Source: Anaerolineae bacterium
GTDB taxonomy: Bacteria > Chloroflexota > Anaerolineae > Epilineales > JAHCIE01
Reading direction: 5' to 3'
NCBI GenBank assembly: GCA_026129385.1
Contig: JAHCIE010000071.1
Span: forward strand, 1 to 12,391
DNA: 12,391 nt
Shown: piece by piece, positions 1-6,936 of the stretch
Layout of the letters: every line of letters begins with the position of its first letter
How positions within the stretch are numbered: position 1 is the first letter of the stretch
The notes under the pieces: model-generated
Database searches by the model: none
What the model was told of the DNA's origin: nothing
The model's input: only the letters and a program-made list of their open reading frames with translations
Translations under genes and position numbers: made by a program

Positions 1-1182
1 GGCGCGTACCTGTTCGCAGCGGGCGTGGCCGAGAACGCCGTCAAGGCCGACATGGCCTCGCTGTATCCGTCCATCATGCGCGCCTATGGCGTCGGCCCTT
101 CTTCCGACCGCCTGGGCGTCCTGCTGCGTATCGTTGATCAGATGACGACGCAGCGGCTGGCGCACAAAGCGGCGGCGCGGGCGACCCGCCGCGACGACCC
201 GGCCCACGGCCACCACCAGGCGTTGCAGGCGGCCATGAAGCTCATCATCAACTCGGCCTACGGCTACATGGGGGCGGGCACGATGGCCCTCTTCGCCGAC
301 GCTCACGCCGCCGACGAGGTGACGCGACGCGGTCGCGAGTTGCTGGATCACGTGGTGGAGGGCCTGCGCGGCCAGGGCGTGGCCCTCATCGAGGCTGACA
401 CGGATGGCGTGTACTTCGCCGTGCCACCCACCTGGGACGAGGCGCGTGAACGCGAGGCGGTCGCCCAGGTAGCGGACAGCCTGCCCCAGGGCATCATCCT
501 GGAGTACGAGGGCCGCTACCGGGCTATGTTCAGCCACGAGATCAAGAACTACGCCCTGCTGACCTACGACGATGGGTTGATCGTGCGCGGCGCGGCGATG
601 CGGTCGAGCCGCTCTGAACCCTTCGGCGAGCGGTTCTTGATGACGGCGCTAGTGTGCGTCATGCGGGGCGATGTGGTGGGGGCACGGCAGGCCTATCTGG
701 AAACGCTGGCCGCGTTGCGCGCGCGCGCCCTGCCCGCCACCGATGTGGCGACTCGGGTGCGGCTGTCCAAGTCGGCTGAGGCGTACCTGGCGTCCCGGTC
801 GCGGCAGCGCGAGGCGCAGTATGAGGCGCTACTGGCGGCGGGGCGAACCACCTGGCGGCAGGGCGAGCGGGTGCGGCATTACAAGGCGATGGGCGGCGGC
901 TACGTGTGGCTCCCTGACGAGACGGACGAACCTTTGGCGGAGGTGGATGGCGAGGGTGACGAGGGGACGCTCGACGCTACCCCGGTCTCTGCGCCTGACC
1001 CGGAGGACCGCTGCGACTACGATGTGGAGCACTACGCCAACGTGCTGCTCACCTCCTATGCTGGCCGCCTCAAGAAAGCCTTCACGCCCGAAGACTTCGC
1101 CCAACTCTTCCGGGTGGATGGTCAGGCAGGGCTGTTCGATCGCCCCGTCGACGGCATCCAGCCGTTATGGATTCGACCCTAA
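1..1182 (+). CDS. DNA polymerase family B, C-terminal part (5' end outside window)
   Basis: This is the polymerase domain of a family B DNA polymerase (template-directed DNA synthesis). The frame is open from base 1, so the N-terminal and 3'-5' exonuclease region lie outside; the GTG at 25 is an internal codon. Counting from base 1, motif A is DMASLYPSI with Asp17, motif B is KLIINSAYG around Lys80, and motif C is ADTDG with Asp133 and Asp135, the metal-binding aspartates. A later EIKNYALL matches the K-x-Y element of the family. Motif C departs from the usual YGDTDS, with EA before and Gly after the DTD, but both aspartates remain. About 393 residues are visible and the frame is intact to the TAA at 1180-1182. 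It converges on the lipoprotein gene 38 bases away. Function is clear at family level; whether it acts in replication, repair or translesion synthesis cannot be told from this part. Confidence 0.93.
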   Translation, partial: GAYLFAAGVAENAVKADMASLYPSIMRAYGVGPSSDRLGVLLRIVDQMTTQRLAHKAAARATRRDDPAHGHHQALQAAMKLIINSAYGYMGAGTMALFADAHAADEVTRRGRELLDHVVEGLRGQGVALIEADTDGVYFAVPPTWDEAREREAVAQVADSLPQGIILEYEGRYRAMFSHEIKNYALLTYDDGLIVRGAAMRSSRSEPFGERFLMTALVCVMRGDVVGARQAYLETLAALRARALPATDVATRVRLSKSAEAYLASRSRQREAQYEALLAAGRTTWRQGERVRHYKAMGGGYVWLPDETDEPLAEVDGEGDEGTLDATPVSAPDPEDRCDYDVEHYANVLLTSYAGRLKKAFTPEDFAQLFRVDGQAGLFDRPVDGIQPLWIRP

Positions 1183-1194
1183 TCGCGTCGATGT

Positions 1195-1212
1195 GCCCCT
1201 CGTTGGGAGGGC
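1195..1212. terminator. weak hairpin between convergent genes
   Basis: GCCC(C)TC and GAGGGC can pair around a short GTTGG loop with one bulged C. It lies in the 38-base gap where the polymerase gene and the minus-strand lipoprotein gene meet, so it could stop both transcripts. There is no T tract on either side, so the call is weak. Confidence 0.25.
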
Positions 1213-1220
1213 GTTCGCTC

Positions 1221-2129
1221 CTATTGGCTCGGTGCGGCGGGTGTCCCGGGCGCGCCACCTGGCAGCGCGGGGCGAGGTCGCACGCCGCCGCTCGGTTCAC
1301 ATAGCACAGGCGGCCGGCCAGTGGCGCCATGGTAGTCGTAGGTTTTCCCCCCCGCTTCGAGGATGATCTGATAGCCGGGCACCAGCGCCATGGTGTACAT
1401 CATCCCCGGCTTGGGACAGCCGAGGCTTCCATCCCTCCACTCTACCGACTCAGCCGAGACGAGCCGGATATCCTCAGCCTTGAGGGTGGGGGTGCGCTGT
1501 ATCAGGTCAGTCTTCGCGGCGGCGAGCTGGGCGTCCAGGCTGCCCGCCGCGGCCCCGCCGCCCGATCCGCCTCGGTTGGGGGCCTGGGTTGGGGCGGCCC
1601 CGGCGCTGGTCTCACACAATTTCATGTTCCCGCTCCTGTCACCGTGATAGGCGTAGGTCTGGCCTCCGCTTTCGAGCACCACCTTATAGCCGGGCGTGAT
1701 GACCTGGGGGTACATCATACCGGGCTGCGGGCAGCCCAGCGAGCCGTCGGGCCACTCGACGGCCTCCGCCTGGACGACGGTCGCGCCGAGGGCCGTGGGG
1801 CCGAAGCGCCGGACGAGGTCGGCCTGGGCGTTGGCAATGGCGCGCGCCAACCCGGCATCCACGACGGGCTTTGTCGCCGCTACGGGCGGCGGATTGGCGA
1901 GTGGTGGGGCGGGGGCGGTGGGCGGCGGGCGCGTGGCCGTTACGGCTGGGGGCGGCGCAGTCGTTGGGACAGGCGTGGGCATAACGACCATTGGCAGGGT
2001 GGCCGCCGGTCGTCCCGTGGCGGTTGGCGCCGTCGCTCCACTCGTGCCGCTGCCGCCGGGCGTGGGGCCGCAGGCGGCCAGGGTCACGATCAGCGCCAGC
2101 GTCAGCCAGCGTAGGCTCTTCTTCCACAT
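1221..2129 (-). CDS. exported lipoprotein with two Cys-containing WPDGSLGCP modules
   Basis: 302 residues. The start is the ATG at 2129, with AGGAG seven bases upstream; the open frame continues further up but without protein-like content. Residues 1-20 form a lipoprotein signal (two Lys, a hydrophobic stretch, lipobox LAAC with Cys20), so the mature protein should be lipid-anchored outside the membrane. Residues 21-90 are a Pro/Thr/Ala-rich linker. Two related modules follow, with cores at 124-172 and 229-277. The cores align without gaps at an offset of 105 residues and share about 29 of 49 positions by my hand count. Each has W-x-DGSLGCP, PGMMY, PGY, GG-x-TY-x-YHG and a closing LC; the cysteines (133/172 and 238/277) are 39 apart in both, suggesting one disulfide per module. 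The linker between modules and the tail are Gly/Pro-rich. I recall similar modules in uncharacterised Chloroflexota exported proteins, but I know of no function. It may be co-transcribed with the upstream L,D-transpeptidase, though a terminator-like hairpin separates them. Confidence 0.88.
   Translation of the reverse strand: MWKKSLRWLTLALIVTLAACGPTPGGSGTSGATAPTATGRPAATLPMVVMPTPVPTTAPPPAVTATRPPPTAPAPPLANPPPVAATKPVVDAGLARAIANAQADLVRRFGPTALGATVVQAEAVEWPDGSLGCPQPGMMYPQVITPGYKVVLESGGQTYAYHGDRSGNMKLCETSAGAAPTQAPNRGGSGGGAAAGSLDAQLAAAKTDLIQRTPTLKAEDIRLVSAESVEWRDGSLGCPKPGMMYTMALVPGYQIILEAGGKTYDYHGATGRPPVLCEPSGGVRPRPALPGGAPGTPAAPSQ
1299..1445 (-). repeat. second copy of the 49-residue lipoprotein module
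   Basis: Encodes residues 229-277 of the lipoprotein, from VEWRDG to the closing LC, with Cys238 and Cys277 at the same spacing as in the first copy. The divergent part is between YHG and the final LC, probably a surface loop. Confidence 0.8.
1614..1760 (-). repeat. first copy of the 49-residue lipoprotein module
   Basis: Encodes residues 124-172 of the lipoprotein, from VEWPDG to the closing LC. It pairs without gaps with the copy at 1299-1445. The DNA differs at many codon positions while the motif residues are held, so this is an old protein-level duplication rather than a recent DNA repeat. Confidence 0.8.
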
Positions 2130-2161
2130 GGCATGGCTCCTGACGGGCGACCGGAAAACAT

Positions 2162-2193
2162 AGCCGCCCACAGACTCGACGCCTGGGGCGGCT
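2162..2193 (-). terminator. hairpin terminator after the L,D-transpeptidase gene
   Basis: AGCCGCCC (2162-2169) and GGGCGGCT (2186-2193) form a perfect 8-bp stem with a 16-base loop. On the minus strand it begins 24 bases after the L,D-transpeptidase stop codon and is followed by ATGTTTTCC, a short T-rich run. It could end that transcript or lower expression of the lipoprotein gene that starts at 2129. Confidence 0.5.
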
Positions 2194-2217
2194 GAAATGT
2201 TCCGTTGCCAGCAAGAC

Positions 2218-3271
2218 CTAGTCGTGGATGTCGACGAGGGTTCCCATCTCCGCCCAGTTGTAGAGGACAGCAGCGTCGCTGTCGCGCAGGACGATACAGC
2301 CGTAGGAGATGGGCCGTCCGATGAAGCCGCCCCATAGCTTGACCTTCGTCGTGCGGTTGATGGGCAGGGCGTGGAAGCCATTCTCGGTGCTGCCGGCGTA
2401 GTAGATGCCCATCCAATACGGCATGTCGAGGTTGAGTCCGGTGGATACGGCTACGGGAATCTTGCTCTGGATGGTGAAGCGGCCACGACGGGTGTTGTAG
2501 CCGGGTAGACCTGTGCTGACGACGAACTTGTAGCGCATCACGTTGCCTTCCCAGGCATAGGCGCGCTGGTCGCTGACGTCCACCTCGATGCGCTTGCGCA
2601 GGGCAGGTTTGGGGGCGTCCTTGACCTGCCACTCGACGGGCAGTTGGAGTTTCTGCCCCGGCCACAGCCACGAGTCGGCAGGCAGATTGTTGACCACGGC
2701 CACGGTACGCGCGTCGAGGCCGTAGCGGAAGGCGATGTCTGACAGGGTATCCCCCGCCTCGACGGTGTAGTCGGCGGTGCGGCCAACCGGCAGGGCGGCC
2801 ACCGCCGTATCGCTGGCGGGGGGCGGCGGACTCGGTAGCCTGAGAAGCTGCCCGATGCTGATCAGGCTGGCCGACGGCAGGCCATTGAGGGTGACAAGCT
2901 CAGTGACCGTTGTGGTCGTACTGGGCGGCGATACTGCCGAGCGTCTCGCCAGCGACGACGAGGTGCACGGGCTGTGGCTGCGCGTCCCGGCGCGGGCCGA
3001 CGGGGGCAGCGTCGCTATCGGCCGCTCCGATCTCGCCGGGGCCGCTTGCCAGCATAGCGAGCTTCTGGCCGGGCTGAAGGATGTCCCGGTCTTCAAGGTT
3101 GTTGAGGCGGGCGATGGCGTCGGGGGTCGTCTGATAGCGTTCCGCGATGCCACTCAACGTGTCGCCCGGCTGGACAACATAGACGATTGGCCCGTCCGCC
3201 GCGGCAGGGCGAGCGACGAGCAGGATCAGGAATAGACTGGGTAACAGCAAGAGCAGTCGGCGCATAGTCAT
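2218..3271 (-). CDS. LysM-repeat L,D-transpeptidase (YkuD), one frameshift
   Basis: Cell-wall enzyme predicted to form or remodel peptidoglycan cross-links. Read with one base removed near 2917 it is 350 residues; the span is 1054 bases, one more than a multiple of three, which fits a single inserted base. The signal peptide is about residues 1-25 (RPAAA then DGP). LysM1 is at about 29-73, LysM2 at 102-146 and LysM3 at 167-211, and a YkuD domain covers about 225-350 with GFHALP (His300) and PISYGC (catalytic Cys325). The family norm is SHGC; here the residue is Tyr. The shift falls inside LysM2: the upstream frame ends SIAAQY and the downstream frame resumes TTTVTELVTLNG, so both halves are recognisable. 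Start at ATG 3271; ATG 3265, six bases after a GAG, is an equally good choice. Without the correction it would be a secreted LysM fragment (2900-3271) and a leaderless enzyme. The neighbouring LysM and lipoprotein genes support an envelope role. Confidence 0.88.
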
Positions 3272-3300
3272 CTCGAGGCATCCAACCTTGTATGTGGGAA

Positions 3301-3340
3301 GCGAGGAGACGAAGGCTGTGACAGCCTATCGGCCCCTCGC
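3301..3340 (-). other. nested inverted repeat between the LysM genes
   Basis: GCGAGG (3301-3306) pairs with CCTCGC (3335-3340), and inside it AGGCTG (3313-3318) pairs with CAGCCT (3322-3327) around a TGA loop. It fills the 104-base gap between the stop of the three-LysM gene and the start of the L,D-transpeptidase. There is no T tract, so it may be a terminator, an attenuator or an RNA-stability element. Confidence 0.45.
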
Positions 3341-3375
3341 CAACCCCATGAGTCTAGACAGAACGCAGCGGGTCG

Positions 3376-4512
3376 CTAGTTCTCCACCACTACACGTACA
3401 TTGCACGGCGTGGGGAACTGGCCCTGGCTATCCACGGCGGTCAACTTCAGGATATACACACCGTTCGGGACGGTTGCGGTATCCCACCACGTTAACGCCG
3501 TGCCGGTAACGGCGTCTTTCTTCACGCCACCGATGCTAACCCAGTTGAAGGGCACTTCACCCTGGCCGTACTCGACCTTGTAGAACTGGAAGTTCGGGAT
3601 GGTCGCGGAGCCGATGACGCCAATCACGCCGCCGATGGTCTCATTGTTGAGCGGCTGGGTGATGGATACCGCCGGGTTACAGACGGCCGGAGCCACGTTC
3701 GGCTTGTGGTAGCCGGGGTGAGACGGCGGCGGAGGCGGCGGAGGCGGCGCGGCGCACGGGACGACCAGCACCTGGCCCACGTACAGCCAGTCCGAGGTGA
3801 GTCCGTTAGAGCTGCGCAACTGCCACACGGTCGTGCGGTAGTACGCTGCGATGCCCGACAGGGTGTCGCCGGACTTGACGGTGTAGCTACCCGTGCAGGC
3901 GGGCGGCGCGGGCGGCGCGACGACCGGCGGGCGCGGGGGTGCGGAAGGCGGAGGCGGTACGACGATCACGGGCTGGACGATGACCTGGGGCGCGGGCTGC
4001 CAGGAAACCTGGGCCGGCGGCGTGTAGGCAACGTCACAGACGCGAATCGTCACGCCCGCGTGAATGTAGTTCGGGTTGATGATGTTGTTGATCTGGATCA
4101 GCGACATCGGGTTGACGCCGAACCTGGCGGCAATGCTGCTGACCGAATCGCCGGGCTGGATGGTGTACGGGACACAACTTCCCGCGCCCGGCTTGGCCGG
4201 TGGCGGCGCAGGCGCAGCCGGTGGCGCGGTGTGCCCCGGCGAGACGTAGTTGCGAACCGGCACCGTCAGGCGATGGCCGACGGCCAGCTTACGCCCGTCG
4301 CGGATCCCGTTGGCATTCATGATGACCACGGGCGATGTGCCGTAGCGGTCGGCGATGCTGTTTAGCGTCTCGCCCCACTGAACAACGTGGATGAGCTGGC
4401 CGGAGTAGCCGGGCTTGAGCATCGATTCCGCAGACGCCGTCGCGCCGACGGTGACGAGGCCCGCCACGACGGCCGCCGCCATGACGAAGATGAACATGAG
4501 TCGTCGTCTCAT
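3376..4512 (-). CDS. secreted three-LysM protein with C-terminal Ig-like domain
   Basis: 378 residues, intact. The start is ATG 4512, preceded by a near-perfect ribosome site AAGGAGGT seven bases upstream. The signal peptide or N-terminal anchor is residues 1-28 (RRR, hydrophobic stretch, ATASAES). LysM1 is at 41-85, LysM2 at 115-158 and LysM3 at 209-252; LysM domains bind N-acetylglucosamine polymers such as peptidoglycan. Long Pro-rich linkers lie at about 91-110, 162-205 and 255-268, one with nine consecutive prolines. Residues 277-378 look like an Ig/fibronectin-type beta domain (FYKVEYG, WDTATVPNGVYILKLTAVD). Six cysteines fall as pairs bracketing domains: 113/159 around LysM2, 206/253 around LysM3 and 278/370 in the C-terminal domain. 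No catalytic domain is seen, so it is probably structural or an adhesin-like wall protein. It lies 43 bases downstream of the HTH gene, with a small GGCCC-GTT-GGGCC hairpin (4537-4549) between, and probably shares its promoter. Confidence 0.93.
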   Translation of the reverse strand: MRRRLMFIFVMAAAVVAGLVTVGATASAESMLKPGYSGQLIHVVQWGETLNSIADRYGTSPVVIMNANGIRDGRKLAVGHRLTVPVRNYVSPGHTAPPAAPAPPPAKPGAGSCVPYTIQPGDSVSSIAARFGVNPMSLIQINNIINPNYIHAGVTIRVCDVAYTPPAQVSWQPAPQVIVQPVIVVPPPPSAPPRPPVVAPPAPPACTGSYTVKSGDTLSGIAAYYRTTVWQLRSSNGLTSDWLYVGQVLVVPCAAPPPPPPPPSHPGYHKPNVAPAVCNPAVSITQPLNNETIGGVIGVIGSATIPNFQFYKVEYGQGEVPFNWVSIGGVKKDAVTGTALTWWDTATVPNGVYILKLTAVDSQGQFPTPCNVRVVVEN

Positions 4513-4555
4513 TCCAATGACCTCCTTCCAAGGTCAGGCCCGTTGGGCCGCGTGG

Positions 4556-4744
4556 CTACTCGTCCGGCTGCTCCCCAATCTCCCGTGCCTTGAGAAAGCG
4601 CTCGAACTCGCTGCGCCGAATTCGGTAGGACCCCTCTAGCTTGACAGCGCGTAGCTTGCCGGAACGGATGTAGCGCCGAACCGTGAAGACGCTGATTTGG
4701 AGTTGCTCCGCAATGTCTTCAGTGGTCAGGTAGATATCGTCCAC
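4556..4744 (-). CDS. small excisionase/MerR-type helix-turn-helix protein
   Basis: 62 residues forming a single winged HTH of the excisionase-family/HTH_17 type. YLTTEDIAEQL is helix 1, ISVFTVRRYIRSGKL the recognition helix and turn, VKLEGSYRIRRSEFERFL the wing and last helix; the tail is acidic. The start is GTG 4744 with AGAGG seven bases upstream. Such proteins bind DNA, either as phage/plasmid excision factors or as small BldC-like transcription regulators. No integrase, attachment site or phage gene is nearby. It is the first gene after a consensus promoter and is followed by an exported LysM gene, so a regulator role, possibly autoregulation, is the better guess. That role is inference; the DNA-binding fold is clear. 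Confidence 0.88.
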   Translation of the reverse strand: MDDIYLTTEDIAEQLQISVFTVRRYIRSGKLRAVKLEGSYRIRRSEFERFLKAREIGEQPDE

Positions 4745-4791
4745 ACCCGTTCCTCTTGCCCGACATGATATCTCTTGCTCGCTGCTGCTAC

Positions 4792-4820
4792 ATTATACCT
4801 TGCTTCCCGGTCTTTGTCAA
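4792..4820 (-). promoter_or_regulatory. consensus sigma-70 promoter for the HTH-LysM operon
   Basis: Reading the minus strand, TTGACA (4820-4815) and TATAAT (4797-4792) are both exact consensus hexamers with a 17-base spacer. Transcription would start near 4785, about 40 bases before the GTG of the HTH gene. A fully consensus promoter is notable in GC-rich DNA and usually needs a repressor to be controlled; an inverted repeat covers the -35 box. Confidence 0.85.
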
Positions 4821-4840
4821 CGGGGTTGACATAGACAAAG
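4812..4840. promoter_or_regulatory. nested inverted repeat over the -35 box (candidate operator)
   Basis: The inner perfect repeat is TGTCAAC (4815-4821), GGG, GTTGACA (4825-4831). An outer pair CTTTGTC (4812-4818) and GACAAAG (4834-4840) overlaps it. The inner left arm contains the -35 hexamer of the minus-strand promoter, so a dimer bound here would block RNA polymerase. The right arm also reads TTGACA on the plus strand, but no -10 box follows at 16-18 bases. The binding protein is unknown; the adjacent HTH protein is one candidate. Confidence 0.55.
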
Positions 4841-4879
4841 GGAGGAATGCCCCGGATCGCGCTACACGCGCCGCCAACT

Positions 4880-4907
4880 TTGACTCTGCCGCGGGCCGGT
4901 GTAGCAT
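4880..4907 (+). promoter_or_regulatory. possible promoter for the serine hydrolase gene
   Basis: TTGACT (4880-4885) and TAGCAT (4902-4907) with a 16-base spacer. The transcript would start only about 13 bases before the ATG at 4927, leaving just enough leader for the AGGAGG at 4917-4922. The -10 match is 4 of 6, so this is tentative. Confidence 0.35.
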
Positions 4908-4926
4908 TTCGGGACCAGGAGGTCGT

Positions 4927-5728
4927 ATGTCCCTTGCCGATAGCGTTGTCCACGCGGTCGAGAATGTCGCCGGCGTCTTCGGCGTCGCCGCCCATGATTG
5001 GGCGACTGGCGAGCGATTGTCGGTGTCGGGCGATCGCTCGTTTATCACTGCCAGCGTCATCAAGCTGCCCATCTTGCTGGCCGCCCTTGACCAGGTGCAG
5101 CGCGGTGCGCTCCGCCTGGATGACCGGATTGAACTGGAGGCGGGTGACCGGGTGGGCAGGCTCAGGCTGCTGTACGAGTTCGACCCGCCAGCGGTCAGCC
5201 TGCACGACTATCTCACGGCCATGATCGTGGTCAGCGACAAATTCGCCACCAATCTGGCGCTGCGTCTCGTCGGCGTAGCGGGCAGGTGAACGCCTACCTG
5301 GACAGCATCGATCTGCCGACCTGCTCGCACGTCCCATCCGCTACCCCAAGCGCCTACCCGGGTGATGCGCCTGGGATCGACGGCGACGCCTGATGCGCTG
5401 GTGCGCCTGCTGGATAAGCTGATTGGGCGATCGACGGACGCCGAACCTGTGCGACCTGGCCGTGGACATTCTCAAGCGCCAGCAGCACATGGATGGCATT
5501 CCGCGCTACCTGCCGGGAGGCGGTGGCCGTCGCCACAAGGACGGCTGGGTCAACGATTTACGGGCCGATGCGGGCATCCTGTTTGTGCCTGGACGCGCGC
5601 CCATCAGCCTGGCCGTCATGGCGGATGGCTTCGACCGACCCCGCGAGTGGGCCTGACCACGAGGGGCTGGCATCGCCCGCATCGCGCGCATCATCTACGA
5701 CGCCTGGGTTGAGGGCGGTGGCGGGTAA
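4927..5728 (+). pseudogene. beta-lactamase-fold serine hydrolase, broken by frameshifts as read
   Basis: Class A beta-lactamase-like serine hydrolase; the span of about 267 codons is the normal family length. The start is ATG 4927 after AGGAGG. The first part (4927 to about 5277) is intact and carries ASVIKLP, the S-x-x-K nucleophile motif, and VSDKFATN at the SDN position. After that the frame changes near 5277, 5317, 5350 and 5436, and a compensating pair near 5653/5668 encloses an in-frame TGA. Recognisable later pieces are VNAYLDSIDLP, IRYPKRLP, LVRLLDKLIG, NLCDLAVDILKRQQHMDGIPRYLP, HKDGWVNDLRADAGIL at the KTG position, and IARIARIIYDAWVEGGGG ending at TAA 5726-5728. There is no signal peptide, so it seems cytoplasmic and not a classical secreted lactamase. 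SDK and KDG in place of SDN and KTG may be real or sequence errors: KDG would arise from one inserted G and one lost base. It lies 19 bases upstream of aroC, probably in one transcript. Confidence 0.82.
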
Positions 5729-5747
5729 ATCGACAGGGGAGTAGGGA

Positions 5748-6936
5748 ATGTTGCGTTTCCTGACGGCGGGTGAACTTACGGCCCGTGCCTGATCGGTATT
5801 GGGAGGGGCTTGCCGGTTTCCGCTTCTGAGGCTAAGCGCCGACGACATCAACGGCGATCTGGCGCGGCGACAGGTGGGCTTTGGCGCGGGCGGCCGCATG
5901 AAGATTGAGAAGGACGAGGTGGAGATTCTGTCTGGCCTGGGCTGGGAACGGCCCTGGACAGGGTCTGACGACCGGCGGCCCCATTGCCCTGCGCATCGAG
6001 AATCGCGATTGGGCCAACTGGAAGGACAGGACGCCGCCTCTGTTCAGCGTGCCGCGCCCCGGCCACACCGACCTGGCAGGTGGCGTCAAGTATGGCCACC
6101 TGTATGACATGCGCCTCGTGTTGGAGCGGTCCTCGGCGCGGGAGACGGCCATGCGTGTCGCGTTATCGGCGCGGTCGCGCGCCGCCTGCTGGCGAGTTTG
6201 GCATCACGATCGGTAGCTACGTGACCCAGATCGGGCCAATTCGCGCCGACCTGCCGACATGCCCTTACGCCGAGCCTTCACCCGCGCTGTGGAGAACGAC
6301 GTGCGCTGTCCCGACGCTGCCCGCGCCGATGAGATGCGCGAATACATCCGCGCTACGATTCGCCGCCGCGACGACGGTGGCGTGTTCGAGGTCGTCGGCC
6401 TGGGTGTGCCCATGGGACTCGGCTCCCACGTTCACTGGGACCGCAGCTCGACGGGCGGCTGGCGCAGCGATGATGAGCGTGCCCGCCGTGAAGGGTGTGG
6501 AGATTGGCCCCGCCTTCGACAATGCCGCGCGCTATGGAACCGAAGTTCACGACCGCATTCATCTGGTAGATGGCGTGGTGGCGCGACGCACCAACCGCGC
6601 AGCGGGCGGTCTGGAGTGGTGGCATCACGACGGGGTGCCCATCGTCGTCCGCGCCGCTCAAGCCCATTGCCACGACGCTCAACCTGCTGGCCACGGTTCA
6701 GACCTGATCAGCGGCGAGGAGACTGAGACGAACTACGAACGGCTGGTCTGACTTTACTGGCCGTGACGCGCGGCGGCCCCATCGGCGAGGCGGTCGTTGC
6801 CTTCAACCCGCCGACGCTCTTGCGGGAGAAGCTCGGTGGCGATTCTCTCAACGAGATGCGCCCACGCTTCGAGCAGGTGCAGGCGGCGGCGCGGGTGTGT
6901 AGCCGCCGGGCGGCGTGCCGTGGACATGGTGCGTGA
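5748..6936 (+). pseudogene. aroC: chorismate synthase, broken by many frameshifts as read
   Basis: Chorismate synthase converts 5-enolpyruvylshikimate 3-phosphate to chorismate with reduced FMN, the last common step to aromatic amino acids and folate. The start is ATG 5748 (MLRFLTAGE) after AGGGGAG. Spread over three frames are YGPCLIGI, LSADDINGDLARRQVGFG, GGRMKIEKDEVEILSG, GGPIALRIENRDWANW, RPGHTDLAGGVKYG, LERSSARETAMRVA, FGITIGSYVTQIGPI, MMSVPAVKGVEIG, ISGEETETNYER and EKLGGDSLNEMRPRFEQVQ, in the correct order with little loss. Frame changes occur near 5775, 5815, 5955, 6160, 6192, 6256, 6445 and several times in 6610-6780. The total of about 396 codons suits the family. The last frame ends at TGA 6934-6936, inside the left arm of an inverted repeat. 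Such a well-kept sequence with ten or more indels points to sequence error rather than decay. The GESHG histidine would read Tyr here, but a frame change adjoins it. Confidence 0.9.

Noticed and set aside
1329..2114. Plus-strand frames opposite the lipoprotein gene
   Set aside because: Gly/Arg-rich shadows; the minus strand has a lipobox, ribosome site and duplicated module.
3706..4365. 219-codon plus-strand frame opposite the three-LysM gene
   Set aside because: Arg/Asp/Gly-rich with no motif; it mirrors the proline-rich linkers of the real gene.
4556..4744. The HTH protein as a phage or integrative-element excisionase
   Set aside because: There is no integrase, recombinase, attachment repeat or phage gene in the window, and the gene is followed by an exported wall protein. 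The tRNA-Ser is 2.3 kb away and I saw no repeat of its 3' end.
4826..4831. Plus-strand TTGACA as a promoter for the serine hydrolase
   Set aside because: The bases 16-18 downstream are GC-rich with no -10-like hexamer; the TTGACT at 4880 is a better candidate.
4726..5337. 203-codon minus-strand frame opposite the serine hydrolase
   Set aside because: It overlaps the consensus promoter and the GTG start of the HTH gene, has no motif, and lies opposite a recognisable enzyme.
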